From positions 1 through 64,000 of the forward strand of contig PXBH01000126.1 of assembly GCA_003565555.1 (NCBI GenBank): a stretch of DNA of 64,000 nt, written 5' to 3'. Origin of the DNA: Cryomorphaceae bacterium (GTDB taxonomy: Bacteria; Bacteroidota; Bacteroidia; Flavobacteriales_D; Cryomorphaceae). The notes beneath the pieces are model-generated. The model searched no databases. It was not told the DNA's origin and saw nothing but the letters and a program-made list of their open reading frames with translations. Positions 18,999 through 28,345 of this stretch are shown in pieces (the stretch's first letter is position 1; each line of letters begins with the position of its first letter). The translations under genes were made by a program, and so were the position numbers.

Positions 18999-19937
18999 TT
19001 AATACCTCAACTTCACTTTCGGTTCCCTCTCCCCGCCGCGCTTCGCCAAGCCGTAGCCCAATTTCACTTCCAAAAAGTGGAAGCGCCGCTGCATCGGAAG
19101 GTCGTTGAGCACAGTTTCAGCGGGTAGATTACTTCGGCGGCGATCGTAGGACATGTCAGCCGTGCCGAGGTAATGCCAAGTAAGGCCTACGCTGAGTTGC
19201 TGCTGAAACCGAAGCCCGAAAGATGCGGATATGCCCGAGGTGATTTGCACATCCGAATGAAACTCTCCGCCCTGTGCCCTCAAGCTCTGCGCCGTGCCGT
19301 CTGTTTCCAAAAGGATGCGGTTCAGATGTATAAAATTCAAATTCAGCATGAAGCTACCGTAGGCCGATATCCGCTGATCGCTGCCCTCAAAGCCAAATCC
19401 GGTTCGCAGGCTGAATACGTCATAGCGCGACCGGAAATCGTCGGCTACAGACAATGTGCCCTCTTGGCTTTCGCCTTCATCCGGTTCGAATGCGTCAAGC
19501 ATCGAACGGAGCGTGTCAGTGAATGCAGGTGACTTTCTGAAGGTGGTGTAGGATGCACCGAAATGCCAGCCCGCTTCGCTGCTCCCGGTAAAACCCATGA
19601 ACAAGCTTGTACTCAGGGAGTACCCCTGAAGCGCGTATCCCGCAAATTCATTGCCCGGATCGCTCGCGTGAAAATCACGAAGCGGAAAGGCCAAGCCGAA
19701 ACCGAACTCCGCCACGTAGTTGTAGAAACGGGGAACGGTATCCGCTGGGATCGGATCGACATCCTGCTGTGTAGCTCCCGATACGGGCCCCACGATATAG
19801 GCCGGCGATTTGGGCCGCTCTCCTTCATTTTGGCCGAAGGTATTTCCCGAAAGGAAAGAAAGGATGAGCAGTAAAAAGCCTGCAGATAAGGTGGATGGAG
19901 TGAAGGCCTTTCGGCAAAACAGGTTGGAGAAAGTCAC
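18999..19937 (-). CDS. Probable outer-membrane beta-barrel protein
   Basis: About 312 residues follow from a GTG at 19937. A hydrophobic signal (LSAGFLLLILSFLSGNTFGQ) precedes a mature chain of alternating strands with aromatic ends (FGFGLAFPLRDF, GWHFGASYTTFR, ISASFGLRFQQQLSVGLTWH) and a C-terminal strand ending KVKLRY. The strand pattern and terminal aromatic residue suggest a small outer-membrane barrel. No named family was recognised. The start is uncertain: no ATG lies near the signal peptide and a longer upstream frame begins with implausible sequence. Confidence 0.65.
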   Translation of the reverse strand: MTFSNLFCRKAFTPSTLSAGFLLLILSFLSGNTFGQNEGERPKSPAYIVGPVSGATQQDVDPIPADTVPRFYNYVAEFGFGLAFPLRDFHASDPGNEFAGYALQGYSLSTSLFMGFTGSSEAGWHFGASYTTFRKSPAFTDTLRSMLDAFEPDEGESQEGTLSVADDFRSRYDVFSLRTGFGFEGSDQRISAYGSFMLNLNFIHLNRILLETDGTAQSLRAQGGEFHSDVQITSGISASFGLRFQQQLSVGLTWHYLGTADMSYDRRRSNLPAETVLNDLPMQRRFHFLEVKLGYGLAKRGGEREPKVKLRY

Positions 19938-20579
19938 GTTATCTGCAATTGTCGCGGACAAGGATAGTGTTTTACAGCGGCATAACAAAATGATTATGTG
20001 ATTCACAGACCGAGATATCCGGCAGCTTCGCAGATGAAGGTCTCCGGGGTGAACCGGAAAAGGGTTTTGCTCTTGCAGAGAATCTGACGGGGGGTGAGGG
20101 GCGGAATCAGGTCGGAGCGCTGAATTCGCAGGCTGATGACGCTGTGAAATAGGATATTTGAGCCTGAGAAAGGTAGAAGGGTCCGTTGTCGATCCGAAAG
20201 AATCGGTTTCTAAACCGATATCGGACCCGTATCCGGTGTATTGTGATTTCATAAAGCCCGGCACAGTCCGGGTGGGCTCCGCTTGTTTTGCTAAAATACA
20301 GAAATTCAGTTCTGCTCGGGCCCCGCTTAACCCGCATTATTCCGCAAGCCGTAAATCGTTGTAAGGTCGCGGCGGCAAAATCTCTGAGATGCAAGCAAAC
20401 CCGCACCCTGCAGAGCACTTTTTGTAAAAACCAATTTGAACAATTGCGGGATGCAGAAAGAAATCCGCATGTTTGGCAATGAACAACCTGTTGATATCTT
20501 CTGCGGGTTTCGGAAACGCGTACACCTGAGGGACGCAAATATGCGGCTGCTTTCTGAGCGGCAGATCCGAAATCTCTCG
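19938..20579. other. Intergenic stretch, no supported gene
   Basis: Open frames here (up to 143 codons, minus strand) have no family resemblance, are rich in Cys and Arg, and overlap the upstream region of the outer-membrane protein. Nothing else was recognised. Confidence 0.55.
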
Positions 20580-20867
20580 CTACTTCACCAAGAGCAGCCT
20601 CGTATCAGTTTGCGCCGTTACGGAGTGTTTGAGCATCGGCGCAATTTTTATGTAAACGCCCGATTTCATCGGGGTGTGGATGTCCTCGCCTTCGCGGTAG
20701 GTGCACTCGCCTTCGATGCAAATGAGTATGGCGGGCACCTTGCTCACGTGTTCTTTCAAGGTTTCGCCGGCCATGATGCGCAGGCTCACGGCGGTGCCTT
20801 CGCCGCCGGTAAAAAGTGATTTTGACGATACCGGCTTATCATCTTCATGCAGATCGGAAAATTTCAT
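20580..20867 (-). CDS. Small cupin-domain protein
   Basis: The 95-residue single-domain cupin shows the expected pattern: LRIMAGETLKEHVSKVPAIL, ICIEGECTYREGEDIHTPMK, GVYIKIAPMLKHSVTAQTDT. Candidate metal ligands are His in LKEHVSK and His in MLKHSVTA; the usual first-motif HxH pair is reduced to one His. Small stand-alone cupins bind ligands or metals and their function cannot be predicted. No operon partner is evident, as the J-domain gene lies about 150 bp upstream. Confidence 0.82.
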   Translation of the reverse strand: MKFSDLHEDDKPVSSKSLFTGGEGTAVSLRIMAGETLKEHVSKVPAILICIEGECTYREGEDIHTPMKSGVYIKIAPMLKHSVTAQTDTRLLLVK

Positions 20868-21014
20868 CGGTCACAGGTTTTTCGACGGATGCTATCAACC
20901 GTCGGGTTCATACAAATCAGGTCAAAGTACGGCAATTTTGTTTCGGTACACAGGCCCTTGCGGTCGGTCGCCGCGAGGCTGCAGATGCCCGGCCCCCGGC
21001 TTCCTCGGGTTCGA

Positions 21015-21644
21015 TTATCTCGGTCGCCCCTGATACGCTTCCTTTGCTTTTCGCTCTGCCAGACTTTTCGGGGCTTTGTCGGTCATCACGCTCCACGCTG
21101 AGAGAAAGCTGAGCAGAAATGCATTGAATGCAAACAGGCTTCTTTCGTCCGTTGCGGCAATTATGATGCAGAGCATGAGCATGGCCAAGCTCAGCACCAA
21201 ACCCCACCGATGGCGGCGTCTTCCTTCGCGTGCGAGTTCCGCAAACCTCTCGCGCCAGATTTTTCGGGGGATTCTTAATCCTTTGATTGTGAATATCCGA
21301 TATTCTTGCAGGAATTTTTCGTAGCGTCGTTTTTGTTCGGCTGCGGTAGGAGGCGGATTGGTAAATTTGTGGCGGGTGCCGTATTTGCGGTCATCTTTCG
21401 GCGGAGTTCGGCCTTGGGAGCGCGAAGCACTTTTGCTGTATCCCGGTTGGCTGTATTTCACGCGGTGCTTTCCGGGCTTGGTCAGTACTTCATAGGCCCT
21501 TTGGATACGGAGAAATTGCCGTGCCGCTTCGGGAGAAGGATTGCGGTCGGGATGGTACTGCAGCGCCAGCCGGCGGTAGGCGGCTTTCACGGCTTCCGGC
21601 CCCGATCCGCTGGCTACTCCGAGTATTTGGTAGGGGTCGCTCAT
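21015..21644 (-). CDS. Membrane-anchored J-domain protein
   Basis: Residues 3-65 form a DnaJ domain with the HPD motif at 31-33 (RRLALQYHPDRNPSPEAARQ). A basic linker (residues 66-145) follows, then two hydrophobic helices (about 148-166, WGLVLSLAMLMLCIIIAA, and 172-190, LFAFNAFLLSFLSAWSV) and a short basic tail. The protein should recruit and stimulate an Hsp70 (DnaK) at the cytoplasmic membrane. It lacks the G/F region and zinc domain of DnaJ itself, so it is a specialised co-chaperone. The client is unknown. Confidence 0.88.
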   Translation of the reverse strand: MSDPYQILGVASGSGPEAVKAAYRRLALQYHPDRNPSPEAARQFLRIQRAYEVLTKPGKHRVKYSQPGYSKSASRSQGRTPPKDDRKYGTRHKFTNPPPTAAEQKRRYEKFLQEYRIFTIKGLRIPRKIWRERFAELAREGRRRHRWGLVLSLAMLMLCIIIAATDERSLFAFNAFLLSFLSAWSVMTDKAPKSLAERKAKEAYQGRPR

Positions 21645-21761
21645 GGGCTTGTCGCGGCGGGTTTCTCTTTGGTTCCGAGAACTGCCCGCCGGGCTGTGGG
21701 CTGTAAATGTAAAACTTTGCGGGATTTTCGTGCGGGGGCGGTCTGTGCTGAAGAGGGACGG

Positions 21762-21812
21762 ACGCCTTCGGCGCCGCTTTTTCTGACATTAAGGCATGGA
21801 GAAAATGAGGGG
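21762..21812. repeat. Degenerate copy of the 137-bp repeat family
   Basis: ACGCCTTCGGCGCCGCTTTT is followed by TGACATTAAGGCATGGA and GAAAATGAGGGGCAGG, matching the hairpin and first arm of the 137-bp unit. The second arm and the GTGAGTCAC core are missing. Confidence 0.6.
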
Positions 21813-22037
21813 CAGGAAGTAAAAGACGGCCGGATAGAAAGAGTTGCACCCCCTGTCATTTCCTTCCTTTACAACACGCTGTCCTTGCTTCCTTTGCATG
21901 GAGCATTTCTGAAAAATGCAGATGCACATGGGATTTCAAGACCGTCTTGCTCAACTTTCAGAATTCAAAAAATACAAACCGGATCGGCGCGGATACACAC
22001 TGCGTATCCCGGAAAATCCTCAGATACTACAGCAATA

Positions 22038-22067
22038 AAAAAGGGCTGTCTATTTCAAGACAGCCCT
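22038..22067 (-). terminator. Rho-independent terminator of the downstream-lying secreted gene
   Basis: On the minus strand AGGGCTGTCT-TGAAAT-AGACAGCCCT is followed by TTTTTTATT. The perfect 10-bp stem with a T-run lies about 70 bp after the stop of the T9SS protein gene that begins at 23563. Confidence 0.9.
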
Positions 22068-22138
22068 CCCTGAGCGGTATCTGTCCATACTGTTCGCTTG
22101 ACTGCAGTGACAGATCTAAATAGTTGAAATCAATAAGG

Positions 22139-23563
22139 TTAACGCACGACGAGTTTTTTCACCCCGCGGCGATCATCTACTGTGACTACGGTAAAGTACA
22201 TCCCTGCCGGGAGCCCTGCAATGTTGATTTCGATTTGCTGCCCGCTTTGGGCCGGACGCGTGAACGAGCGCACTGTTTGCCCCGCTTGATTGACAATCAT
22301 AACGGCTGCATTCCCGAAAGGAACCTCGCCGAAGCGCAGGTAAGTCACGTCTTTGGCCGGATTAGGAAAGAGCTGAAGCTCGTTACTGAATTCGGTGTTG
22401 TTCAGGCTCAGCACCTCACCTTTTGCGATGTCGATGTCAAAGACATTTGAAACGGCACTTTGCCCGCCCGAAGAGGCCTCAACCCTCCAGATGGCTTCTA
22501 CTGTTTCGCCGATTTCGACACCCAGAGATGCGAGCAAATCTGAGAGCGCACCGAAAGTTACGGTGAGGCTTGTGGCCGATCCGCCGTCATCGCTCGGGAG
22601 AACGACCAAGGGGTCGTCAAAATTTCCGGCTGATCGCAGTGCAAGCTGCCATTCGTAATTGACCGGCCCCGTTGCATTTCCTGCCTCTGTCCATGTGATC
22701 TCAGCTTGGGTGTCGGGATCACCTTCTACTTCGAGAAGGGTGCCGTCAGCGGGCCCGATGAGCTCGGGACCTGTCAGCGGCGGCGCCGTCATTACCCACG
22801 AATCTTGCGCAATGATACCGTCTACCACGATATTTTGCTCGGGAGTGTATTGCCTGAGGGCAACAAGCTGAACTGCAGCAAGGTCGCCCGCAGTTCCTCC
22901 GATAGGACCGATATCTGCTACGGCAGGTTCCGAAGAGATATCATCCCCGTCAGAAAAAATGTAAATGCTCACCAGATCATTGTCTTCTCCTTCAACCACT
23001 TCATATTTCAAAACGGCGAGGTACGTTTCATTGAGGTTTAATTCTGCCGTCAAATTTGCAGGATCTGTAGGCACGGCCGCAGCATTAAAGTTGAGCCCAA
23101 CCCTGTAGGTATCCGGGCTGCTCCCGGGCGCTACGAATGTACGGCCTCTGAACATGTTGCTGATATTGGTCAGATCGGGATCTTGGACATTGTTGTATTG
23201 TCCCAAGTGGAAGAAAAAACCGGCATTTGATTCGTTTACTTCTTCCGGCACCATCATCAGGAAAGAGGCGTACACGCTTCCCGAGGTTACGTCTTCGCTA
23301 AAGGGCTTATTTTCATCACTGCCCGTATTGTCGATGGCCACAGCATTTCCGATTCCGCTGCCGAGGTAGGGGGTCTGTTCCAATGAAAGTCCGAAGTCGG
23401 TTACAAGCAGGGGATTTGTATTACCGGCGCTGTGCGGCGTCCAGCCGTGGTCTCTGATTTGATCGCCGGCCGGATAGTCAAAATTGTCAGACATGAACAC
23501 GGTTTGCCCCTGCAGCGAAGTACAGGCAAAAACCAATGCTGCAATAGGGTATAGCTTCTTCAT
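22139..23563 (-). CDS. T9SS-secreted protein with one copy of a repeated 240-residue domain
   Basis: The 474-residue protein has a signal peptide (MKKLYPIAALVFACTSLQGQ). Residues about 20-265 form a domain (FDYPAGDQIRDHGWTPHSAG, YLGSGIGNAVAIDNTGS, NAGFFFHLGQYNNVQDPDL, RVGLNFNAAAVPTDPANL, VQLVALRQYTPEQNIVVDGI) that occurs three times in the neighbouring gene. A fibronectin-like module follows (VNYEWQLALRS), then a C-terminal type A sorting domain (LQLFPNPAKDVTYLRFGE ... GLPAGMYFTVV). The fold looks like a lectin/laminin-G-type beta sandwich, but I do not recognise the family. It ends at a clear terminator. Confidence 0.87.
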   Translation of the reverse strand: MKKLYPIAALVFACTSLQGQTVFMSDNFDYPAGDQIRDHGWTPHSAGNTNPLLVTDFGLSLEQTPYLGSGIGNAVAIDNTGSDENKPFSEDVTSGSVYASFLMMVPEEVNESNAGFFFHLGQYNNVQDPDLTNISNMFRGRTFVAPGSSPDTYRVGLNFNAAAVPTDPANLTAELNLNETYLAVLKYEVVEGEDNDLVSIYIFSDGDDISSEPAVADIGPIGGTAGDLAAVQLVALRQYTPEQNIVVDGIIAQDSWVMTAPPLTGPELIGPADGTLLEVEGDPDTQAEITWTEAGNATGPVNYEWQLALRSAGNFDDPLVVLPSDDGGSATSLTVTFGALSDLLASLGVEIGETVEAIWRVEASSGGQSAVSNVFDIDIAKGEVLSLNNTEFSNELQLFPNPAKDVTYLRFGEVPFGNAAVMIVNQAGQTVRSFTRPAQSGQQIEINIAGLPAGMYFTVVTVDDRRGVKKLVVR

Positions 23564-23866
23564 AAGTTTAGGAGTTTTTAGGTTTGGGTTAAAGTTGGCG
23601 GTAATGCTGCGATTACAGCAATACCGATTTTAAATTTTACAGCAGTCCAATTTATCGGCATTGCAATCTTTTCGGATACATCAATTTTTATTTCGGAGCG
23701 CACGAAAATCTTGCAGTTGCAGCTTCGGATTTGAGACGGATCCGGTTCGGGAAACGACCGAATCTTGTACCGATAGACAGATGGTTTTCATGGTCCGCTG
23801 CACCGAACTTCACCGCAAAAAAAAGCCCCCGAAAATCGGGGGACTTTTCAGGCAGTTTGCCGCGCA
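23564..23866. other. Intergenic gap between two related secreted genes
   Basis: The first half is AT-rich and should hold the promoter of the gene that reads leftwards from 23563; no consensus promoter was clear. The second half carries the terminator of the neighbouring gene. No gene is supported. Confidence 0.6.
23817..23842 (-). terminator. Rho-independent terminator
   Basis: On the minus strand CCCCCGA-TTT-TCGGGGG is followed by CTTTTTTTTGCGG. The 7-bp GC-rich stem with an eight-T run lies about 25 bp after the stop of the large triple-domain secreted gene. Confidence 0.9.
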
Positions 23867-26800
23867 TTATCTGCTGATCATGAATTTTTCGGTAATCGTT
23901 TCAGATGCTGTGGTAAGGCGGTAGAGGTACACGCCGTTTGGCAAATGCGCGCCGTCAAATTCGATGCGGTAGGCATGATCTGCCGCGGTTACTTGTTGAA
24001 AAATACGTGCTATCATGCGTCCGCTCATGTCGTAGACCTCGAGGGTTGCATACTCATCGCGCGGATTTGTGAAAGTCACATAGGACTGTGCCGATGTGGG
24101 GTTCGGTGATGAGGATATGGTAGCCCCGCAGTTTACGATTGATACGTTCACACCGTTGGAGATGTCAAAACATCCCTTCAGGTCTGCGGCAGTTTCAATG
24201 TCAGTGAGGCTCACTCCTTGTTGGTAGGAGAGGTGGCGAACTTGATAAGTTCCCGGGCTGAATGCATTGAGGTTAAAGGCACCCGAGCTGTTGTTTGCCA
24301 CAACGGGATTTCCCGGCAGGGATGAATTGACGAGAAAAAATCTGCTGCCGAATCCGGTGGCTCCCGTCAATTCCGTGGTGATCACGGTTTGGCTGCCCGA
24401 CGCCGCACAAACGATCGTGGGAGAGGTGGCAGTCAGCGTTCCGCCCTCCGGTTCTGTGCTGAGAAATACATTGACGGTATTGGATGAAGCCCAGCACCCT
24501 TCTACATTGGCGAGCTGCGAGGCGTTCGTCAGGGAGGCCAATTCAGCTGCGTTCACGTCTGACTCGTACCGAAGGTGACGGATACGGTACTGCCCCGGAG
24601 GGTACACGTCAAGGTTGAAATTGGCATTCCCCGCCCTTACTTCCAGTACGTTGTTGTCGGTATCGAGCAGTCCGAAGCGTCCGAATTCGCCTACCGCACC
24701 GGTGAGTTGAATGTTCACTCCCTGCGGTTCTCCCGAACCTGTGCAAAGGCTGACAGGCGAGAGTGCCGTAAGTGTACCGCCGTTTGCCAAGCACTCGGGA
24801 AGCGGTTCGCCCTCCAAGTCCCAGCCGTTCCGGGCGATGATGCCGTCTACGGTGATATTTTGTGTTTCGCTGTATTGGCGCAGCGCCACCAACTGCACCT
24901 CTTCCAAGTCCCGTGCAGTACCGCCTATGGGTCCTATGTCAGCTGCCGCAGGCTCGGTTGAGATGTCATCTCCGTCAGCGAACACATAAAGGCTCACCAA
25001 GTCATTGCCGGGGCCGTCAATGATTTGGTACTTCACCACCACGAGATAGGTTTCGCCCGCATCCAGCTCGTCCGTGAGGTTGTTCTCATTGGTGGGCACT
25101 GCCGCAGCGTTAAAATTGAGACCCAGCCTGAATTTATCGGGGGTGCTTCCCGGGGCCGTAAAAGTACGCGCCCTGAAAGCCGAAGCTATGGAATTGAAAT
25201 CGGGGTTGTCCACATCGCTGTATTCACCCAGGTGAAAAAAGAAGCCTGCATTGGAAGCATCCACCTCCGGCGTATTCATCAGAAAAGAAACGTAAACAGC
25301 TCCCGAACTTACCCCGTCGCTCAAGGGCCGGTTTTCATTGCTCCCGTTGTTGTTTACCGCAGCGGCTTTCCCGATTCCGCTTCCGGCATAGGAGGTTTGG
25401 TTCCACGAAAGCCCTTCTGCAGCTACCGCAATGGGGTTAATCGTGTCTGAACTGTGCGGGAACCAGCCGAAATCTCTGATCAATTCTCCCGAAGGATAGT
25501 CGAATTGTTCCTCCAAAAATGTAACGAGGGGCAATGCCTCACATTCGCAGTTCTCATTGACTTCTCCGGGAAGTCCGTCGGCATCACAGGCATCTCCGAA
25601 GTCGGCCTCGAGTGCTTCACAATCAAAGGTCTGTTCTTCTTCCTCCATCAACCAGACATCACGGGCCACAATGCCGTCTACAATAATATTCTGATCGGCA
25701 CTGTACTGACGCAGTGCTACAAGCTGCACAGCTTCAAGGTCGCGCGCAGTACCGCCGAAGGGGCCGATGTTCGGAGTTTCCGGCTCTGAAGTGATGTCGT
25801 CACCGTCTTCAAAAACGTAAAGGCTCACCAAGTCATTTCCCGAACCGGGTACAATCTCATATTTCACCACGACGAGATAGGTCTCGTTGAGATTAAGTTC
25901 GTTCGATAAATTTGCAGCATCCGTAGGAACGGCCGCGGCGTTGAAATTCAAACCGAGACGGTACTTGTCAGATGCCGTTCCCGGAGCTACAAAAGTTCTC
26001 GCCCTGAAAGCATTTGAAATAGAAGTGAAGACCGGCGAATCCACGTTGCTGTACTCTCCGAGGTGGAAGAAAAATCCCGAGTTATTCTCGTCCACTTCTT
26101 CGGGCACCTCCATCAGGAAAGACACGTACACGCTTCCCTCCGTCACGGATTCATTGAGCGGTCTGTTTTCATTGCTTCCGCTGCTGCTTACTGAGGCGGC
26201 ATTTCCTACCCCGCTTCCCAAATAAGCCGTCTGACTCCAGGACAGACCGAAGTCATTGACCTGAATCGGATTGGTATTGGCCGCGGAGTGCGGAAACCAC
26301 CCGAAATCTCTGATGAGTGCACCCGCGGGGTAATCGAATTGCTCTGTGAGTAATGTAGAAGCTTGCGTGGCTTCGCATTCACAGCTCTCATTGATTTCAC
26401 CGGGAGCGCCGTCCGCGTCACAAGCATCGCCGAAATCGGCTTCGAGTTCCGGGCAATCGGGTGCGGTCAATTCGGGCTCCATGTCCCACACATCCTGAGC
26501 GATGATGCCGTCCACGATAATGTTTTGATCGGAATCGTACTGGCGCAGAGCAACGAGTTGCACGGCCTCAAGATCTCGAGCCGAGCCGCCGAACGGACCT
26601 ATTGCTGCCTCAGCAGGCTCTGTGGAGGCGTCATCACCGTCGGCGAAAACGTACAGGCTTACGAGGTCATTTCCGGGCCCCTCTATGATTTCGTATTTCA
26701 CCACTACAAGGTAGGTCTCATTAAGGTTGAGGTCATTCGACAAATTTGCGGAATCACTCGGTACCGCCGCAGCGTTGAAGTTCAGTCCCAGCCTGAAGTG

Positions 26801-27253
26801 ATCGGAAGTGCTCCCCGGAGCTACAAAAGTGCGTGCCCTGAAGGCACTCGATATAGACGTAAATACCGGCGAATCCACATTGTCGTACTCCCCGAGATGA
26901 AGAAAAAATCCGGCATTTTCCTCGGTTACTTCGTCGGGTACTTCGATCAGAAAGGAGAGGTAAACACTACCTGATTCGGCGTAAGTATTGAACGGGGTAT
27001 TTTCATTGCTCCCCGTATTGCTCACCGCCGCAGCATTGCCGATGCCGCTTCCGGAATAGGGGGTCAGGTCCAAAGAAAGACCGCCGTCGGTGGTCTGAAT
27101 AGAGTTTGTGCCTGCCTTGCTGTGTGAAAACCAGCCGTGATCGGTGAGTGGGGCATTGGCGGGATAGTCGAATTGCTCTGCCAGATAAACATTCTGCGCT
27201 TGCAATGCGGCGCAAAACAGCACTGAGAATGCGAAAGCATAAAGTGGTTTCAT
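23867..27253 (-). CDS. T9SS-secreted protein with three tandem copies of a 240-residue domain
   Basis: The 1128-residue protein has a signal peptide (MKPLYAFAFSVLFCAALQAQ). Three near-identical domains at about residues 20-265, 305-545 and 585-825 each start EQFDYPAG and end VQLVALRQYxxxQNIxVDGI. Linkers 1 and 2 are repeats of ALEADFGDACDADGLPGEVN-ENCECEA, a calcium-binding-like Cys motif common in Bacteroidota secreted proteins. Two roughly 100-residue modules beginning GGTLTALSP/GGTLTATSP follow, then a type A sorting domain (SSPNPTSAQSYVTFTNPRDE ... LPNGVYLYRLTT). Together with the single-domain neighbour this indicates tandem duplication of a putative binding domain. Confidence 0.9.
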   Translation of the reverse strand: MKPLYAFAFSVLFCAALQAQNVYLAEQFDYPANAPLTDHGWFSHSKAGTNSIQTTDGGLSLDLTPYSGSGIGNAAAVSNTGSNENTPFNTYAESGSVYLSFLIEVPDEVTEENAGFFLHLGEYDNVDSPVFTSISSAFRARTFVAPGSTSDHFRLGLNFNAAAVPSDSANLSNDLNLNETYLVVVKYEIIEGPGNDLVSLYVFADGDDASTEPAEAAIGPFGGSARDLEAVQLVALRQYDSDQNIIVDGIIAQDVWDMEPELTAPDCPELEADFGDACDADGAPGEINESCECEATQASTLLTEQFDYPAGALIRDFGWFPHSAANTNPIQVNDFGLSWSQTAYLGSGVGNAASVSSSGSNENRPLNESVTEGSVYVSFLMEVPEEVDENNSGFFFHLGEYSNVDSPVFTSISNAFRARTFVAPGTASDKYRLGLNFNAAAVPTDAANLSNELNLNETYLVVVKYEIVPGSGNDLVSLYVFEDGDDITSEPETPNIGPFGGTARDLEAVQLVALRQYSADQNIIVDGIVARDVWLMEEEEQTFDCEALEADFGDACDADGLPGEVNENCECEALPLVTFLEEQFDYPSGELIRDFGWFPHSSDTINPIAVAAEGLSWNQTSYAGSGIGKAAAVNNNGSNENRPLSDGVSSGAVYVSFLMNTPEVDASNAGFFFHLGEYSDVDNPDFNSIASAFRARTFTAPGSTPDKFRLGLNFNAAAVPTNENNLTDELDAGETYLVVVKYQIIDGPGNDLVSLYVFADGDDISTEPAAADIGPIGGTARDLEEVQLVALRQYSETQNITVDGIIARNGWDLEGEPLPECLANGGTLTALSPVSLCTGSGEPQGVNIQLTGAVGEFGRFGLLDTDNNVLEVRAGNANFNLDVYPPGQYRIRHLRYESDVNAAELASLTNASQLANVEGCWASSNTVNVFLSTEPEGGTLTATSPTIVCAASGSQTVITTELTGATGFGSRFFLVNSSLPGNPVVANNSSGAFNLNAFSPGTYQVRHLSYQQGVSLTDIETAADLKGCFDISNGVNVSIVNCGATISSSPNPTSAQSYVTFTNPRDEYATLEVYDMSGRMIARIFQQVTAADHAYRIEFDGAHLPNGVYLYRLTTASETITEKFMISR

Positions 27254-27362
27254 GACGTGTGGTTTTTAAATTGGTCTTGCTAATTTGAGCCAATTCAAAA
27301 TCGAATGTCTAAACCAATTTAAAATAAAAATGCATACCGATTTTGCGGAATCCGTATTGTGT

Positions 27363-28259
27363 TCAGTAGAGCAGCCGTGAAGAAAACCGGGCCATCCCTC
27401 CCGAGTTGTGGCCTGTAGCGGGCGCTGTGTGAAGTGACCACCTAAAATCGAGGGAGAGGCTGTCTGCGATGGCCTGAGAGCGTTCGAAAAAATATGCGGC
27501 GCGTTCTGCCCTGTGGAGTCCTTGCGCATCGGCACCGAGGGTGTGGCGCAAGTTGAAGGAATGGAGGTCAGTATCATCCTCACCGACCGTGATATAAACA
27601 AGTCGTTCGAAATAATGGGCGGGATTTACCTGCGCTGCCGGGCTGATGCCTTGGCCGTAAGGAAAATCGATTTGAGGATCGGGAACCATATACCACCCGG
27701 CTGCAGAAGAAATCACACGGTTGAATCCCGCGTCGGGATCGAACTGAACGAAACGGTGAACAAGCTGCGCCCCCGCTGAATGCCCGAAAATATCATAACG
27801 GGACTCCGCGGTTCCGACAAAATTTTTGAAATCAAGAAAAAGCGGGTCAAAGACCCGAAACGTTTGTTCCTCCTCCGGCCGAAGTGATTGGGGCGAAGGG
27901 TTGTCGCCGTTTGCGAAAATATTGGCCAAATTGAATGCGTTTGATCCGGGAAAATAATCGACGGAAAACTGCGGTGCCAATACAATGAAGCCTCTTTGGT
28001 CAGCTTCCTCAATGAGTGCGTTACGCAAACCGGCACCGTTTCGGCCGGCACCGTGCACCGCCATAAAGACGGGCGAGTCGGGCCCCGCATTTGGCGGAAT
28101 GTAGTAGAAACACTTCACCGGCTTTTGTACAAATGGCGGATACCCGTTGTAATTATAATCACCGGAACCGTATACCCTTAATTCTCCGCGATCACTGTCA
28201 TCATTGCTGCAAGCGAGGATAAGGCAAAGGCCGGCAAACAAAAGTAACCTGAGCATCAT
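27363..28259 (-). CDS. Lipoprotein alpha/beta hydrolase
   Basis: The 298-residue protein starts at the MMLRLLLFAGLCLILACS lipoprotein signal, with the lipobox Cys near residue 18. The mature part has an esterase-like fold: oxyanion-hole segment VFMAVHGAGRNGAG and nucleophile elbow DIFGHSAGAQLVH (Ser in GHSAG). A candidate acid and the catalytic His are in GEDDTDLHSFNL and TGHNSGGMARF. It resembles secreted poly(3-hydroxybutyrate) depolymerase or feruloyl-esterase-like hydrolases, but substrate is not deducible. The longer upstream frame overlaps the MocR gene end and was not used. Confidence 0.85.
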   Translation of the reverse strand: MMLRLLLFAGLCLILACSNDDSDRGELRVYGSGDYNYNGYPPFVQKPVKCFYYIPPNAGPDSPVFMAVHGAGRNGAGLRNALIEEADQRGFIVLAPQFSVDYFPGSNAFNLANIFANGDNPSPQSLRPEEEQTFRVFDPLFLDFKNFVGTAESRYDIFGHSAGAQLVHRFVQFDPDAGFNRVISSAAGWYMVPDPQIDFPYGQGISPAAQVNPAHYFERLVYITVGEDDTDLHSFNLRHTLGADAQGLHRAERAAYFFERSQAIADSLSLDFRWSLHTAPATGHNSGGMARFSSRLLY

Positions 28260-28345
28260 TGTCAGACCGCAATTTTTTTTTTCAAAGTTAATTCGCCTTG
28301 CTTGATTTTCAATCGAAACGGGAGCAGCATTAAAGGGGTGTACGC

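Larger units (their letters stand above)
21645..22138. other. Intergenic stretch with degenerate repeat and terminator
   Basis: The gap contains a degenerate copy of the 137-bp repeat and a minus-strand terminator (both listed separately), and a third copy of the TCTGTCCATAC motif at 22080-22090. No gene is supported. Confidence 0.6.

Noticed and set aside
20107-20538. A 143-codon minus-strand open frame upstream of the outer-membrane protein
   Set aside because: No recognisable domain; Cys/Arg-rich and likely to be chance.
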